The notes below the pieces were generated by a model. The model was not told where the DNA came from. It did not search any database and saw only the letters and a program-made list of their open reading frames with translations. DNA of 64,000 bases from Trichomonas vaginalis G3. Taxonomy: Eukaryota; Parabasalia; Trichomonadida; Trichomonadidae. A program made the translations under genes and the position numbers. Shown piece by piece: positions 1-9,720 of the stretch. Location: positions 8,152,082 to 8,216,081 of the forward strand of contig NC_067207.1 of the NCBI RefSeq assembly GCF_026262505.1. Direction: 5' to 3'. The first letter of the stretch is position 1. Every line of letters starts with the position of its first letter.

Positions 1-537
1 TCCATCTGAACCAGAAAGGTTAACATAAACTCCTGGAACGTTAGGGTCAAGTCTTCTTATTTTCTCAATAGTTGCATACTGGTCTGTTTGTTCTCTAGCT
101 TGTGGTTGTACTGAGTTTCTTAAAGCGAACCATTCATAGTTTGCCCATGTTACTGTTTGAACTAAGTCAGAGTTAGAATATATCTTATATCCCATGAAAA
201 CTTCTGGAGCATATTGGTATCCGACATAGAAAATTCCATTGCAACCTTTCTTTTCAGACAACTTGGCAGAAGGTTTTATTTCAATGTCTTGTTCCACGTA
301 TAAGAAAGAGTTGTCAATAGAAATAATATGAAACCTGTCGCAAGCAATATCTACTGTTGTTGAAGAACCTTCTCCAAACTCACCTACGTTTCCATAAGAA
401 ACAGCAGTTGTATATTCGTAAGTTCCAGGAACTATTTCTGACCTTCTAATGGCATTGTCGCATTCGTTATACCATTCGGAAACATTTCCATTCATGGCAT
501 CCAAAACTGTTGGCGTTATATTCTGAGCGGCGTACAT
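1..537 (-). CDS. Maverick major capsid protein, N-terminal part (cut by window edge)
   Basis: N-terminal 179 codons of the capsid gene seen complete at 10634-12241. The ATG is at 535-537 on the minus strand, 33 bases beyond the stop of the 1143-codon gene. The frame is open to the window edge. It belongs to the unit that precedes unit 1, so the array extends to the left of this window. Confidence 0.85.
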   Translation of the reverse strand, partial: MYAAQNITPTVLDAMNGNVSEWYNECDNAIRRSEIVPGTYEYTTAVSYGNVGEFGEGSSTTVDIACDRFHIISIDNSFLYVEQDIEIKPSAKLSEKKGCNGIFYVGYQYAPEVFMGYKIYSNSDLVQTVTWANYEWFALRNSVQPQAREQTDQYATIEKIRRLDPNVPGVYVNLSGSDG

Positions 538-569
538 TTCATATGGGTAAAAATATAGAATAGTTGGAT

Positions 570-3500
570 TTATATGTCATAATAGAACCCACTCGGACCA
601 AGCTTTACTTTCTTCCTGACTGAGTTTTTAACTCTTCTTTTTCCTTCATTGCCACTACTTTCACTAGATGAAGTTACTTCTTCACTACTTTCACTTTGTT
701 CTACTCTTCTCTTCTTCTTTGGTGTCGCTTTTGGTAACTTGCCCTCTGCTTCAAGTTGTTGCATCTTTGCCTCATGTTCACCTAGTATGTTGTAAATTTC
801 CCATGTCCTTTTTGCCTTTGGGCTCTGGTCGCCCATCTCAGGTAACCTATATCCTAGAAAGATTTTGTCATAGTTTGTATTTGAGTCTTCGCGTATTGTT
901 TGCATGACTCTTTCCTGAGTTTCCGGTTCAAGCTCTTCAAACAGAGCTTGTCCATATGGAATAAGCTCGTTTCCAAATATATGTTTTTGTAGCCATTCTG
1001 GTTTTCTTTCCATGTTACCAATAATATCTTTTGTGAATGGGAAAGCTTTTACCCAATGTTTCAGTCTTTCGTCATTTATTTCTGTAGTTGGTTTTATTTT
1101 GTCAAGGAACATGTTTTTCAATACTAACATTTCATTTGGTACTGTCCATTTGAGTTTTCTTAAATATTCATCCCTTCTCGGTTCATTGTCTGCAAAGTAA
1201 GTTTTTATGACATTTTGTAAACTTTCGTTTGCAAGGTCATGTACAATAGGTTCTCTTCCTTCTCTCTCCCTAACTGTCTTTCTAAACTCTTCACCAAATA
1301 TACCATCTCTATGGTTCTGTGTAGTTCTTTGAGATAAATGTTTTAGAACGTCAGGTGTTATATTTCCATCAGCCATGTTCATTTCATACTGGTTCAAAAT
1401 ATCTGCATCTTTCATATCTTTCAATGGCATTAAAGCCGCGCTGAAAATACCAGCTATATCTGGTTCACCATTCACTTCCATTGCGTCTACAACTTCTTGG
1501 AATTGTGGTTGTAAGTTTATGAACCACCTATCCGGATTAGCTTTATGACCCCATCTCATTGTAGTTCCATAGTCTGCAGAAACAAAAGTAGGTTTGTTTC
1601 CATATTGGTTAGGTTCTGAATGAACTTTAAACAATGTTTCATTTCTATATGTTTTGTTGAAATTTAACCTTTTATTTTCACCGAGTTCAGCCAAAGATTG
1701 AACGTTATATGGTCGTAAGTAAAAAGGATTGTTGTATTTGCGTACATTATCTTTCAGTACTTCCATTCTATGCTGAATATTTTCATCTGATGTTGGAGTC
1801 TTTTGTATGTCGGCAAACATTTTTCGATATTCTTCTACTATGTCAGCCGAATTTTTTTTAGACTCTTGGAAAGATTCCATATTCACCTCATACTCTTGTT
1901 GAGGGTCAAGATTTTTCGGCTGTTCCAAATCTTCATCTAGTTCTGTGAGGTTAGTTTCCAAAGGAGGGACTTGTTCGTTTCCTTCAGGCTCTTCTAGCTG
2001 TTGTTGCTGAACTATTTCTTCCATGTCTGGTTGTATCTGAACTTCTTCCTGTTGAGTTTCTTGTACCTCATCTGCTGGCATTTCATATATTCCGAGACCG
2101 TTTTTAAAAAGTTCCCTATCTAAGTCATCCGGACTCATAAACCTTTCTTCTTTCGTTCCGTCTCTATTTTTTACGCGTTTCATGAAGAGAGTTGAATTGT
2201 CATTTAGCTCTGACACCAAATATCTCGGAGTAAATTCGTTCATGTCATTTGGATGATATGCTATTAAATCATATCCCTTAGCGAGCTTGTATTTTCCAGG
2301 TTTGAAATTATATCCCATTTGGTGCTGAACCATAAAGCTAAATAGGTTCGGGTCTGTATTTCCTTCCTTGAACTTTCTAATAGCTTCTTTATATCTGTCA
2401 CTAAAGTCAAGAGTATCTGGGTAACCATATTCTTCCTTAAGCATTTTTAAGAAATCTTGGTTTCCTTGTTCTCTACTTCTTTTATGTCCTTGCTCTGTTT
2501 GTGGTTGTTGTGCTGGTTGTGGAGGTGGTTGTTGTGCAGGGTTTTGAACTGTTGGTTGCTGTGCTGGTTGTGGAGGTGGTTGTTGTGCAGGGTTTTGAAC
2601 TGTTGGTTGCTGTGCTGGTTGTGGAGGTGGTTGTTGTGCTGGTTGTTGTTGTTGTTGTGGTGCTGGATTTTGAACTGTTGGTTGTTGTGTTGGTTTTGGT
2701 GCATGCCTGTGTCTGTGTCCATGTGACGATGTAAATGTTTTAGGTAGTCCTGGTGCAGGTGCTTCTCTTGGAGGGTTTGGTGGTATATAAGTTCCACTAG
2801 CTAGTATATAAGTTCCACCAGCTGGTATATAAGTTCCACCAGCTGGCACATATGTTCCATCTGCAGCATAATGTCCTACCTGACTTTTCGTTCTTAAGAA
2901 AGCATTTACTAGGTCTCTTTTGGTCTGTTGTAACTCTTTTTCTTGACTTTCCACAACAGCTGTTCTAACGGCGTCATGGGCACTTTGAACTGCCTGTCTC
3001 GTTGCTGCATCTGTTATTTTCGTCATATTTTGTGCTACTTCTTTTAACTCTTTGTCGAAACCTTCAGACTTCAGTTTCTTTCCAGATGAGAAGTCGTTCA
3101 CTAGTTTCACCTTACTATGAAGAGCTTCGAAGGCGTTCTTAAAGTCAGCATTCGTTAAAGCTTCATTTGAACTGTCTTCATCCGCTTGTATTTTTGTCCT
3201 TATTGACCCTATAAGTTGGGCTGCTTTAGCGTTGGCTTGGGCGTCTAACCAGTCATTATTAGCTTTTATATATTCTGCGCTTTTCATTGCCTTTTGCATG
3301 GCTGCGTCGTTATTTTTACTTTCTTGTGCTAAGTTTTCATACTGTACGGTTTGGTTTTGCAACTGTAAAAGTTTTTCTGCCTTTACATTTGCTTCAACTT
3401 CTTTTTTATACTCATCGCTATCCATATATGTCTTCAGGGCTTTTTGTTTTATTTCTTCATCTTTCAGTACTTTATATTGAGTAGTATGGTTTTTCAAATT

Positions 3501-4001
3501 TATAACATCTTGTTCCATTTTTGCTACTTCTGCTGCTTTTTCTGACACTTTTTTCGCATATTCCTCTGTACTTAGTTCTTTCAGTTGTTCTTCTTTCTTC
3601 TTTTTCTCTACGTTTAACTCATTGAGTTTCTTTGTGTGTCTGTCATATTCTAGTTTCTTTTCGTTTTCACTTATTTGTTTCTGTATGTCTATGTTTGACT
3701 TTTTGACATCTGTTATTTGATTTTTGAGTGAACTCAAATTCATTTGACTTTGAGGGTTATAAGCTGTTCCGTCTGCAGCTCCACCATAGCCTGCCATTTT
3801 CGCTAAAAGTGCCGCTCTTAAACCTCCACTCTGTGCACCAATAACTCGGTTTAAAAGCATAGGGTTGCTTGACATTTGTTGCAACATAGTGGGGTCATTC
3901 AGCATTTGTTGTTGCAACTGTTGTTGTGGTGTCAGTTTTACTATTGGATGTTTCAATGCTCCCTTCCTCTTACGTATATTCTTACGTAGCTTACGTGGCA
4001 T
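570..4001 (-). CDS. Large Maverick protein: coiled coil, PQ-rich repeats, basic ends
   Basis: A 1143-aa protein without a recognised enzymatic domain. Visible parts, in order: a very basic N-terminus (MPRKLRKNIRKRKG); a Q/M-rich stretch with a glycine/alanine segment (about 20-80); a long Lys/Glu-rich predicted coiled coil (about 85-375); short GTYIPAGG-type repeats (about 382-407); a Pro/Gln region with 17-codon (51-bp) repeats of the type QPTVQNPAQQPPPQPAQ (about 434-499); an acidic Q/E segment; a globular C-terminal half; then a Ser/Glu tail with PKKKRRV near 1094-1100 and a second basic cluster before the end. The basic motifs suggest nuclear import or DNA contact. It lies immediately upstream of the capsid gene on the same strand (32-bp gap), so a virion-associated or scaffold role is a fair inference, not shown. 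The stop is followed at once by A (TAAA), as in trichomonad 3' ends. Confidence 0.85.
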   Translation of the reverse strand: MPRKLRKNIRKRKGALKHPIVKLTPQQQLQQQMLNDPTMLQQMSSNPMLLNRVIGAQSGGLRAALLAKMAGYGGAADGTAYNPQSQMNLSSLKNQITDVKKSNIDIQKQISENEKKLEYDRHTKKLNELNVEKKKKEEQLKELSTEEYAKKVSEKAAEVAKMEQDVINLKNHTTQYKVLKDEEIKQKALKTYMDSDEYKKEVEANVKAEKLLQLQNQTVQYENLAQESKNNDAAMQKAMKSAEYIKANNDWLDAQANAKAAQLIGSIRTKIQADEDSSNEALTNADFKNAFEALHSKVKLVNDFSSGKKLKSEGFDKELKEVAQNMTKITDAATRQAVQSAHDAVRTAVVESQEKELQQTKRDLVNAFLRTKSQVGHYAADGTYVPAGGTYIPAGGTYILASGTYIPPNPPREAPAPGLPKTFTSSHGHRHRHAPKPTQQPTVQNPAPQQQQQPAQQPPPQPAQQPTVQNPAQQPPPQPAQQPTVQNPAQQPPPQPAQQPQTEQGHKRSREQGNQDFLKMLKEEYGYPDTLDFSDRYKEAIRKFKEGNTDPNLFSFMVQHQMGYNFKPGKYKLAKGYDLIAYHPNDMNEFTPRYLVSELNDNSTLFMKRVKNRDGTKEERFMSPDDLDRELFKNGLGIYEMPADEVQETQQEEVQIQPDMEEIVQQQQLEEPEGNEQVPPLETNLTELDEDLEQPKNLDPQQEYEVNMESFQESKKNSADIVEEYRKMFADIQKTPTSDENIQHRMEVLKDNVRKYNNPFYLRPYNVQSLAELGENKRLNFNKTYRNETLFKVHSEPNQYGNKPTFVSADYGTTMRWGHKANPDRWFINLQPQFQEVVDAMEVNGEPDIAGIFSAALMPLKDMKDADILNQYEMNMADGNITPDVLKHLSQRTTQNHRDGIFGEEFRKTVREREGREPIVHDLANESLQNVIKTYFADNEPRRDEYLRKLKWTVPNEMLVLKNMFLDKIKPTTEINDERLKHWVKAFPFTKDIIGNMERKPEWLQKHIFGNELIPYGQALFEELEPETQERVMQTIREDSNTNYDKIFLGYRLPEMGDQSPKAKRTWEIYNILGEHEAKMQQLEAEGKLPKATPKKKRRVEQSESSEEVTSSSESSGNEGKRRVKNSVRKKVKLGPSGFYYDI

Positions 4002-4004
4002 TTT

Positions 4005-4010
4005 AAGTGA
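4005..4010 (-). promoter_or_regulatory. Initiator-like element of the 1143-aa gene
   Basis: On the minus strand TCACTT lies three bases before the ATG. It fits the Trichomonas initiator consensus TCAYTW, which normally lies within about 20 bases of the start codon. The capsid, penton-like and 193-aa genes lack an equally good match, so this gene may head a transcription unit. Pattern match only. Confidence 0.5.
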
Positions 4011-4042
4011 AGTTAAAAAGCGGTTTTATACTAAACATCTTC

Positions 4043-4075
4043 GGGGCTAGAGGGCGCAACGCGCCTGGAAGCCCC
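4043..4075. other. GC-rich hairpin at the Maverick/host boundary
   Basis: GGGGCT and AGCCCC enclose an inner GGCGC-GTT-GCGCC hairpin, followed by CACTACC and a T tract. It is strikingly GC-rich for this AT-rich locus and lies between the start of the last Maverick gene and the start of the WD gene. It could be the Maverick terminus or a remnant of its inverted repeat; no partner end is present here to confirm this. Confidence 0.45.
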
Positions 4076-4185
4076 ACTACCTTTTTTTTTTCAAGTAGAT
4101 GTGATTTGATTCTGTACAACTAAATATTAATATATTTAAAACATTGTAGAATTAAAATTTTTGACGATATCAATTTATAAAAAAA

Positions 4186-6504
4186 ATGCAAGCGAATCCT
4201 TTTAATAAAGCTAAGATACGATTTGCTTCACTTTGTCCACCTAGTAAAGTGTTCAACACAGGGAGCATGGACTGGGAAGCATGTGGGCTACTTGCATTAG
4301 CCGGTAAAGGCACAATTTATCTCTATAAAACTACTAAAAATGATATTTCTTTCTTATGATCCATTGAAATTCTAAATTCTAACATAACTTGCCTTAAATT
4401 CCACTATGAGCTACCTTATCTTGCAATTTCAGACGATTGCGGAAGAGTTTTGTTATGGGATTGTGAATCAGGTCTTACACTCGGAATCACTCGTCAAGTA
4501 TCTGAAGCTCAGTATGTATCGGAGCTTCAATGGTCCCGTAAAATCGTTTTAGGCTTTGCAGAACCAAATACAATTTATAGTATCGATTTTTGGCCGTATG
4601 AAGCTGAAGATCAAGCGAAAAACTCACGAATACTTTGGAAGATAGATGTTCCTGGTACATATACAAGGATGGCTGTTAATAGTTCAGATATATTCACTGC
4701 AATTCTATATTCTAATGGTCCATCCTTTACAATTATCACGTCAAAGAATGCCAAGCAGGCTCCAACATCTCAATCTCAATCCCATACTTTAGATAAATCA
4801 GAAAAAATCGTAGAAATTCAACATCATCCCCATATTAGTAATATTTTATTAATTATGCTTGAAGGAAAAATACTTACGTTTAACATAGCGACCAAATCTG
4901 GCCGAAATCTTGTAATCGATGAATCATCCCAATCATCTTTCCATAAACTGCTTCCTTCTTTAACAAATGACAACGAAATTACAGTTTATGGTCAAGACTC
5001 GTCACTCAGTATCTATATCTGTAACGAAGACTACATTTTTACAAAATCAGGAACAATAAAATTGAAAAGAGAGCTGTTTGACTTAAAATCGAAGTATTTA
5101 CCACTATCCGCTGCATGTAACCGTGCACTTCCCGAGCGATACATCGCGTTCTCTCCATCAAATGGCTTAGTTATGTTTGCCATAAAAGATGATATACCTT
5201 ACGTCATCGCGCAGTCTCAAATTATACCACAGATACCAACCTGTTACGATTTCTACGACGGAATCCTTGCTTTCGGCACTCCAACCGGAAAGATAATTTT
5301 CGCAGACGTTTCAGAAGGGAAATACACACAGAACTACCTTGCATCCAGCACATCCATTGAAAAGATCAAGTTCCTTACCAAAGATGTCCTTCTGTGGTAC
5401 TCAAAAACCGAGTGTGGATCAATAAATCTTCCCAAGCGCCAAGTTATTCCAATCCACACTCGCCTTGGCCCTGCCACAGACCTAATATGTTCAGAGGAGC
5501 TCGGCGTTTTCGTCCACGGCAAATACGACCTTGGTATTTTTTATGATGTCAAACAAAAGCCGATGACTCTTCAAACATCCATCACCGCTGTTGCAGTCCA
5601 AGTATCCAGAATACCAGCAACATGTTTCCAAGGCGATACTCCCAATTTCGCCGTATTATTATCTACCGGAGAAATCCAAGTCTACACATACAAGAACGGC
5701 ATAGCACAGATGCCTGTTCTGAGGCTGCGTAACTCACGGGAGAACTCCAGGACAACTTGTCTTGCTTGGAAAGGCGATTGCATCATAACTGCTGACACAG
5801 ACGGCGTAATTATGTTTTACGACTTTGCTTTCGGTACATCGAAGCAAACATACTCTCCTTTCATCGACATAGACAGGATAGAGTTCGAGAGATCATCCAG
5901 CGGATTGTACGTACACGCGAGAGACGGAAAATTTGGTTTTTCACTTGAAAAAGTGGAAAGTTGTCCTTTTTCTGTTTCCTCATTCGCTGTAACAGGAAAT
6001 GGACTCGTCCTCGTCTCCCCGCTCAATGACGAAGCCGTGAAATTCGTTATTGCAAGAGACTGGAGATCTGTAAAAAGAATCACTTCACCTGCCCTCTTAA
6101 AACCGCTAAAAACCGCCCAGCAACGGTTAGAGCTTATGGGTGAGCAATTATTAACGAATCCTACTACAGGAACATGGTCAGAAGCACTTCAAATAGCTGA
6201 GATAGCTAATGACCATGGATTTCCAACTGATTCCATTATTTGGAAGTGTGTTTCACGTAGTTTGGGAGGTCCGAGGTTGCAAGCACGACATTCCATGTTT
6301 GGAGGGAAAGAAGAAGTTGTTTCCGCGTTGAGGATTCAATCTTCTCTGTTTTCTCCTGCAGATACTCCGATTTCTGCCATTTTCAACTTGTTGTTCAAGT
6401 TCAGAATGGGTGATAGAAGAGGAGCTGTCGAAGTTTTCAAGAGTCTCTCCAACAAAAGCGAGTTCACAATAGTGGCAAGCATTTGTTCGGCGTTGCTTCT
6501 GTGA
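4186..6504 (+). pseudogene. WDR11-like gene, 3' truncated copy
   Basis: Same reading frame as the 935-codon copy at 15890-18697, with the in-frame TGA at 4357-4359 (codon 58). After base 6500 the sequence jumps to the spacer (GCTTCT then GTGATAG), which removes 951 bp including about 164 C-terminal codons and the 3' flank. Translation would stop at 6502-6504. The lost part is the end of the alpha-solenoid, so the product, if any, is defective. Confidence 0.8.
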
Positions 6505-6640
6505 TAGAAACTGTAATTTTAACCGTTGAGTCTTCAGAAATCTTTGAAGGAGCTGCAATTTGGAAAATTGTTTTCACTTTAGGAGAATATAATTTTCTCT
6601 CAAAATATACAAAAATAATATACTTTAAAACCATCGTGAC
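6501..6640 (-). pseudogene. Surface-protein remnant, C-terminus deleted
   Basis: The minus strand encodes KVKTIFQIAAPSKI followed by SEDSTVKITVSIT, a beta-strand-like segment typical of extracellular Ig-like repeats. Here the 951-bp deletion has removed its last residues and stop, so it abuts the WD gene tail to tail. Upstream it runs into AT-rich sequence with no long ORF. This copy has no mariner and shows a shorter flank than units 2-4. Confidence 0.35.
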
Positions 6641-6786
6641 AAAATTCAAAAACGAAGAGTTCTTCTCTCCAAATTTTTTTCAAAATCAAAAAAATGAGAT
6701 AAAAAAGTACGTTTGGAAAATTCATTTTTAGCATTTTAGGAATTTTCTCACTTTTCTTCCAAATTGACATCCTTAATTAAATTAAA

Positions 6787-8879
6787 TTACACATTAACAC
6801 CGGAGCCGGAATCATCTTGGATATCAGATGATGATTTATCTTTAGATGGTTTCCTGCAGAAAACGAAGTAGATGATGAGAATAATAAGAATAACAGCAAG
6901 AAGAACGCCAATAACAATACCAGCCTTCTGTCCACCAGTAAGTCCACTATTTTCAGGTGTTGGTGTTGGCTTGGAATCATCAGGGCTTGGTGCAACGTAT
7001 TGTTGTTTCTGAAGTGAAACCTCCGTTTCAATGACATTGGATCCAGCTAACCTAATTTGAAGTTTAACTTTTCCATCTTCTTTGATATCTTCATACTTTG
7101 GAGCTGGAATGTTGAGTAGATATGTTTTGCCTTCGTCGGCATGTAATTTCTTAATTGCAGATGGGGTTTCTACTTCAGTTACATTGTCGTCTGGGAGATC
7201 TATCCATTTCTGATCTGCATAGAATCTATATTGGAAGCTTCCTGTCTTTGCCTCAAAGTGTTGTAATGTAACTTTAACTGGAATATATTCACCGGCCTTG
7301 AATGGTTGTGTATGATTTTCAGCAACAACAGTTGCCGCAGATAAATATGGAGACTTTCCAAGAGAATATGTAACATTACCGGTACCTAAGTTGGATTTAT
7401 GATCGGCGTCGGTCTCAACAACAACAAGTAACTTTGTCTTATTATGATCCTTGTAGCGTTAACTTTGAAAGTCCATTCTTCTTGTTCCGCTTGCTACGGC
7501 TGTTGCATTGAGAACATTTTGTGATATTGCGACGCTAGTGGCAGAGGCGTTGGAAGCTTCGCTTTCTGTTGCAAAGAGATAATATGTCTTTGTAATATTT
7601 AAGCCTGTTTCGAGTATGATTTTGGCTGTGTATGGATTGCCTGAAATTACTTCGTTGCCTTCGTTGTATTGAACACTCTCGATAACTGGTGTGGGGACTG
7701 TGGAAGAATATGTAACATTACCGGTACCTAAGTTGGATTTATGATCGGCGTCGGTCTCAACAACAACAAGTAACTTTGTCTTATTATGATCCTTTGTAGC
7801 GTTAACTTTGAAAGTCCATTCTACTTGTTCGTGCTTGCTACGGCTGTTGCAGTGCTAACATTTTGTGATATTGCGACGCTAGTGGCAGAGGCGTTGGAAG
7901 CTTCGCTTTCTGTTGCAAAGAGATAATATGTCTTTGTAATATTTAAGCCTGTTTCGAGTATGATTTTGGCTGTGTATGGATTGCCTGAAATTACTTCGTT
8001 GCCATCGTTGTATTGAACACTCTCGATAACTGGTGTGGGGACTGTGGAAGAATATGTAACATTACCGGTACCTAAGTTGGATTTATGATTGGCGGCGAAC
8101 TCAACAACAACAAGTAACTTTGTCTTATTATGATCCTCTGGAGCGTTAACTTTGAAAGTCCATTCTTTCTTGTTCCCGCTTGCTACGGCTGTTGCATTGA
8201 GAACATTTTGTGATATTGCGACGCTAGTGGCAGAGGCGTTGGAAGCTTCGCTTTCTGTTGCAAAGAGATAATATGTCTTTGTAATATTTAAGCCTGTTTC
8301 GAGTATGATTTTGGCTGTGTATGGATTGCCTGAAATTACTTCGTTGCCATCGTTGTATTGAACACTCTCGATAACTGGTGTGGGGACTGTGGAAGAATAT
8401 GTAACATTACCGGTACCTAAGTTGGATTTATGATTGGCGGCGAACTCAACAACAACAAGTAACTTTGTCTTATTATGATCCTCTGGAGCGTTAACTTTGA
8501 AAGTCCATTCTACTTGTTCGTATTTATATCCAGTGAAGATAGAATAGAAGTTTGGAGATGGTGTATAGAACTTTATACCTCGAACTGAAAAATCTTCTAA
8601 CTTTGACAATAAGATATCCCAAGCATCTAACATCTTCCTTCCAACTTGTACAACTTTTATTTTCTTAAGTTTCTGTCTACATTCTTGTTCAGACACTATT
8701 GTTGCTCTTGGTTTGTTAAAGACAACATCCCATTCTTTCATGACATAACATTCTGGGGCAGAGTCAACATAAATGACTAAACGTTTCAAATTCTCGACTG
8801 CTTTGTTATAGTCTCGAAATGGACACATATTTCTGAATGCTTGGAAGTCATAAAAATCTGAAACATCTATTCTGTACAT
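6787..8879 (-). pseudogene. Helicase-like/surface-protein chimera, A-type repeats, frameshifted
   Basis: Same design as the unit 4 copy (55277-57390): a 121-residue Maverick N-terminus, three 115-residue repeats, a membrane-proximal domain, one membrane helix and a cytoplasmic tail. The repeats here are the A subtype (NHKSNLG, TPVIES, ILETGLN, SEASNAS). The frame is open from 8879 to a TAG at 7821-7823. There a repeat boundary carries the sequence form of the fusion junction (ACAAGTAGAATGG), one base shorter than a normal boundary. Further indels lie near 7449 and 7480-7490. An in-frame deletion of 18 bp relative to the other units lies before the membrane region. The stop is at 6787-6789. 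Confidence 0.7.
7473..8509 (-). repeat. Three ~345-bp surface repeats (A subtype)
   Basis: The repeat boundary (revcomp of CCATTCT) recurs at 7473, 7816, 8160 and 8505, with spacings of 343, 344 and 345. The last boundary is the Maverick fusion point. The two left repeats carry an ETDADHKS variant of the EFAANHKS segment, so the repeats within one gene are already diverging. Confidence 0.85.
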
Positions 8880-8909
8880 TTTTTTATAAAAATAAAAAAA
8901 AATATTTTT

Positions 8910-9716
8910 TTATTCTTGAGCTTGTTGTTCCATTTGTTCCATTTGTTGCATTTGTTGTTCTTGAGCTATTTGTTGTTGAAGTTGTTCTTGTAATACAATA
9001 CTTTCACCAGTTGCATCTTCCAATTCGAAACTTTCTGCCGTCATTGACAAATACATAGGACATAAAAGTTTTACAGGAACAAAGTTTGCGTCAACTAAGG
9101 TTAAGTTTATGTTTGCTAAAGTGTTTGAGTTTACTAAAGCTGAAAACTCTGCATTCGAATGAACAATAGGCAAACCAGCAGAGAAAGTATTGTTTATACG
9201 CATAAGTATCTTTTGGTCATAATAGTTTCTGTCGACATTCGAATAACACTTTGAACCTAAGTTTGAAACAATATATAAGATTGGTGTGCTTAAAGTCAAT
9301 GGAACAGACATTCCTTGTATGACACCTTTTCCTGTTATAGGAAACTGTTGGTAGTAAAAACCAGATATAAGTTTTGTATTATAACTCATATCGTTTATAG
9401 TAAACTCAGTCGGACATCCAAACATAATGAAACCTGCTCTAGTTGCAGCACATGTTACACCCGTCCTTAAAGTATTAAATAAGTCAACAAAACCTGTTGG
9501 TGGTATATCTGAGTAAGTATCTTCAAAGGAGTATTTTTTACCATTCACAACAATAAAGTCTTCTGGTGTCAAAAGAGCAAAACAGGCTTTAGTCGTCATT
9601 GTGTTTAAGGTTAGTTTACAATATCGTCCTTGAGGACTTTGTAAGTTTGTTGTTATAGAATTATATGACTCAGGGTTTTTAGTCGTAATAGTATAAACCA
9701 TTATGTCTTCTGCCAT
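8910..9716 (-). CDS. Penton-like minor capsid protein (single jelly-roll), Maverick
   Basis: A 268-aa protein. The region about 145-220 contains TPILYIVSNLGSK, then a DQKILMRINNTF stretch and NINLTLVDANFVPVKL. This order (strand plus loop, 'leading to a hydrophobic strand', then a closing strand ending in a D-x-x-x-x-P turn) is the pattern of Polinton and virophage penton proteins, which form the capsid vertices. The C-terminus is a Gln/Met/Glu-rich tail (about 240-268), probably disordered. It sits four bases downstream of the 193-aa ORF on the same strand. The family call is by pattern; no search was possible. Residue 101 region reads FGCPTEF here, versus FECPTEF in unit 3. Confidence 0.65.
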   Translation of the reverse strand: MAEDIMVYTITTKNPESYNSITTNLQSPQGRYCKLTLNTMTTKACFALLTPEDFIVVNGKKYSFEDTYSDIPPTGFVDLFNTLRTGVTCAATRAGFIMFGCPTEFTINDMSYNTKLISGFYYQQFPITGKGVIQGMSVPLTLSTPILYIVSNLGSKCYSNVDRNYYDQKILMRINNTFSAGLPIVHSNAEFSALVNSNTLANINLTLVDANFVPVKLLCPMYLSMTAESFELEDATGESIVLQEQLQQQIAQEQQMQQMEQMEQQAQE

Positions 9717-9720
9717 TTAC

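Noticed and set aside
2457-2734. Plus-strand ORFs rich in Leu/Val/Trp/Cys opposite the PQ-rich repeats (also in the other units)
   Set aside because: They are antisense readings of the 51-bp Pro/Gln repeats; composition is an artefact of low-complexity codons.
4357-4359. TGA read as tryptophan (variant genetic code)
   Set aside because: None of the other genes here use internal TGA, and trichomonads use the standard code.
5334-6083. Minus-strand ORFs inside the WD gene
   Set aside because: Shadows of the WD frame with no domain-like features and no own start context.
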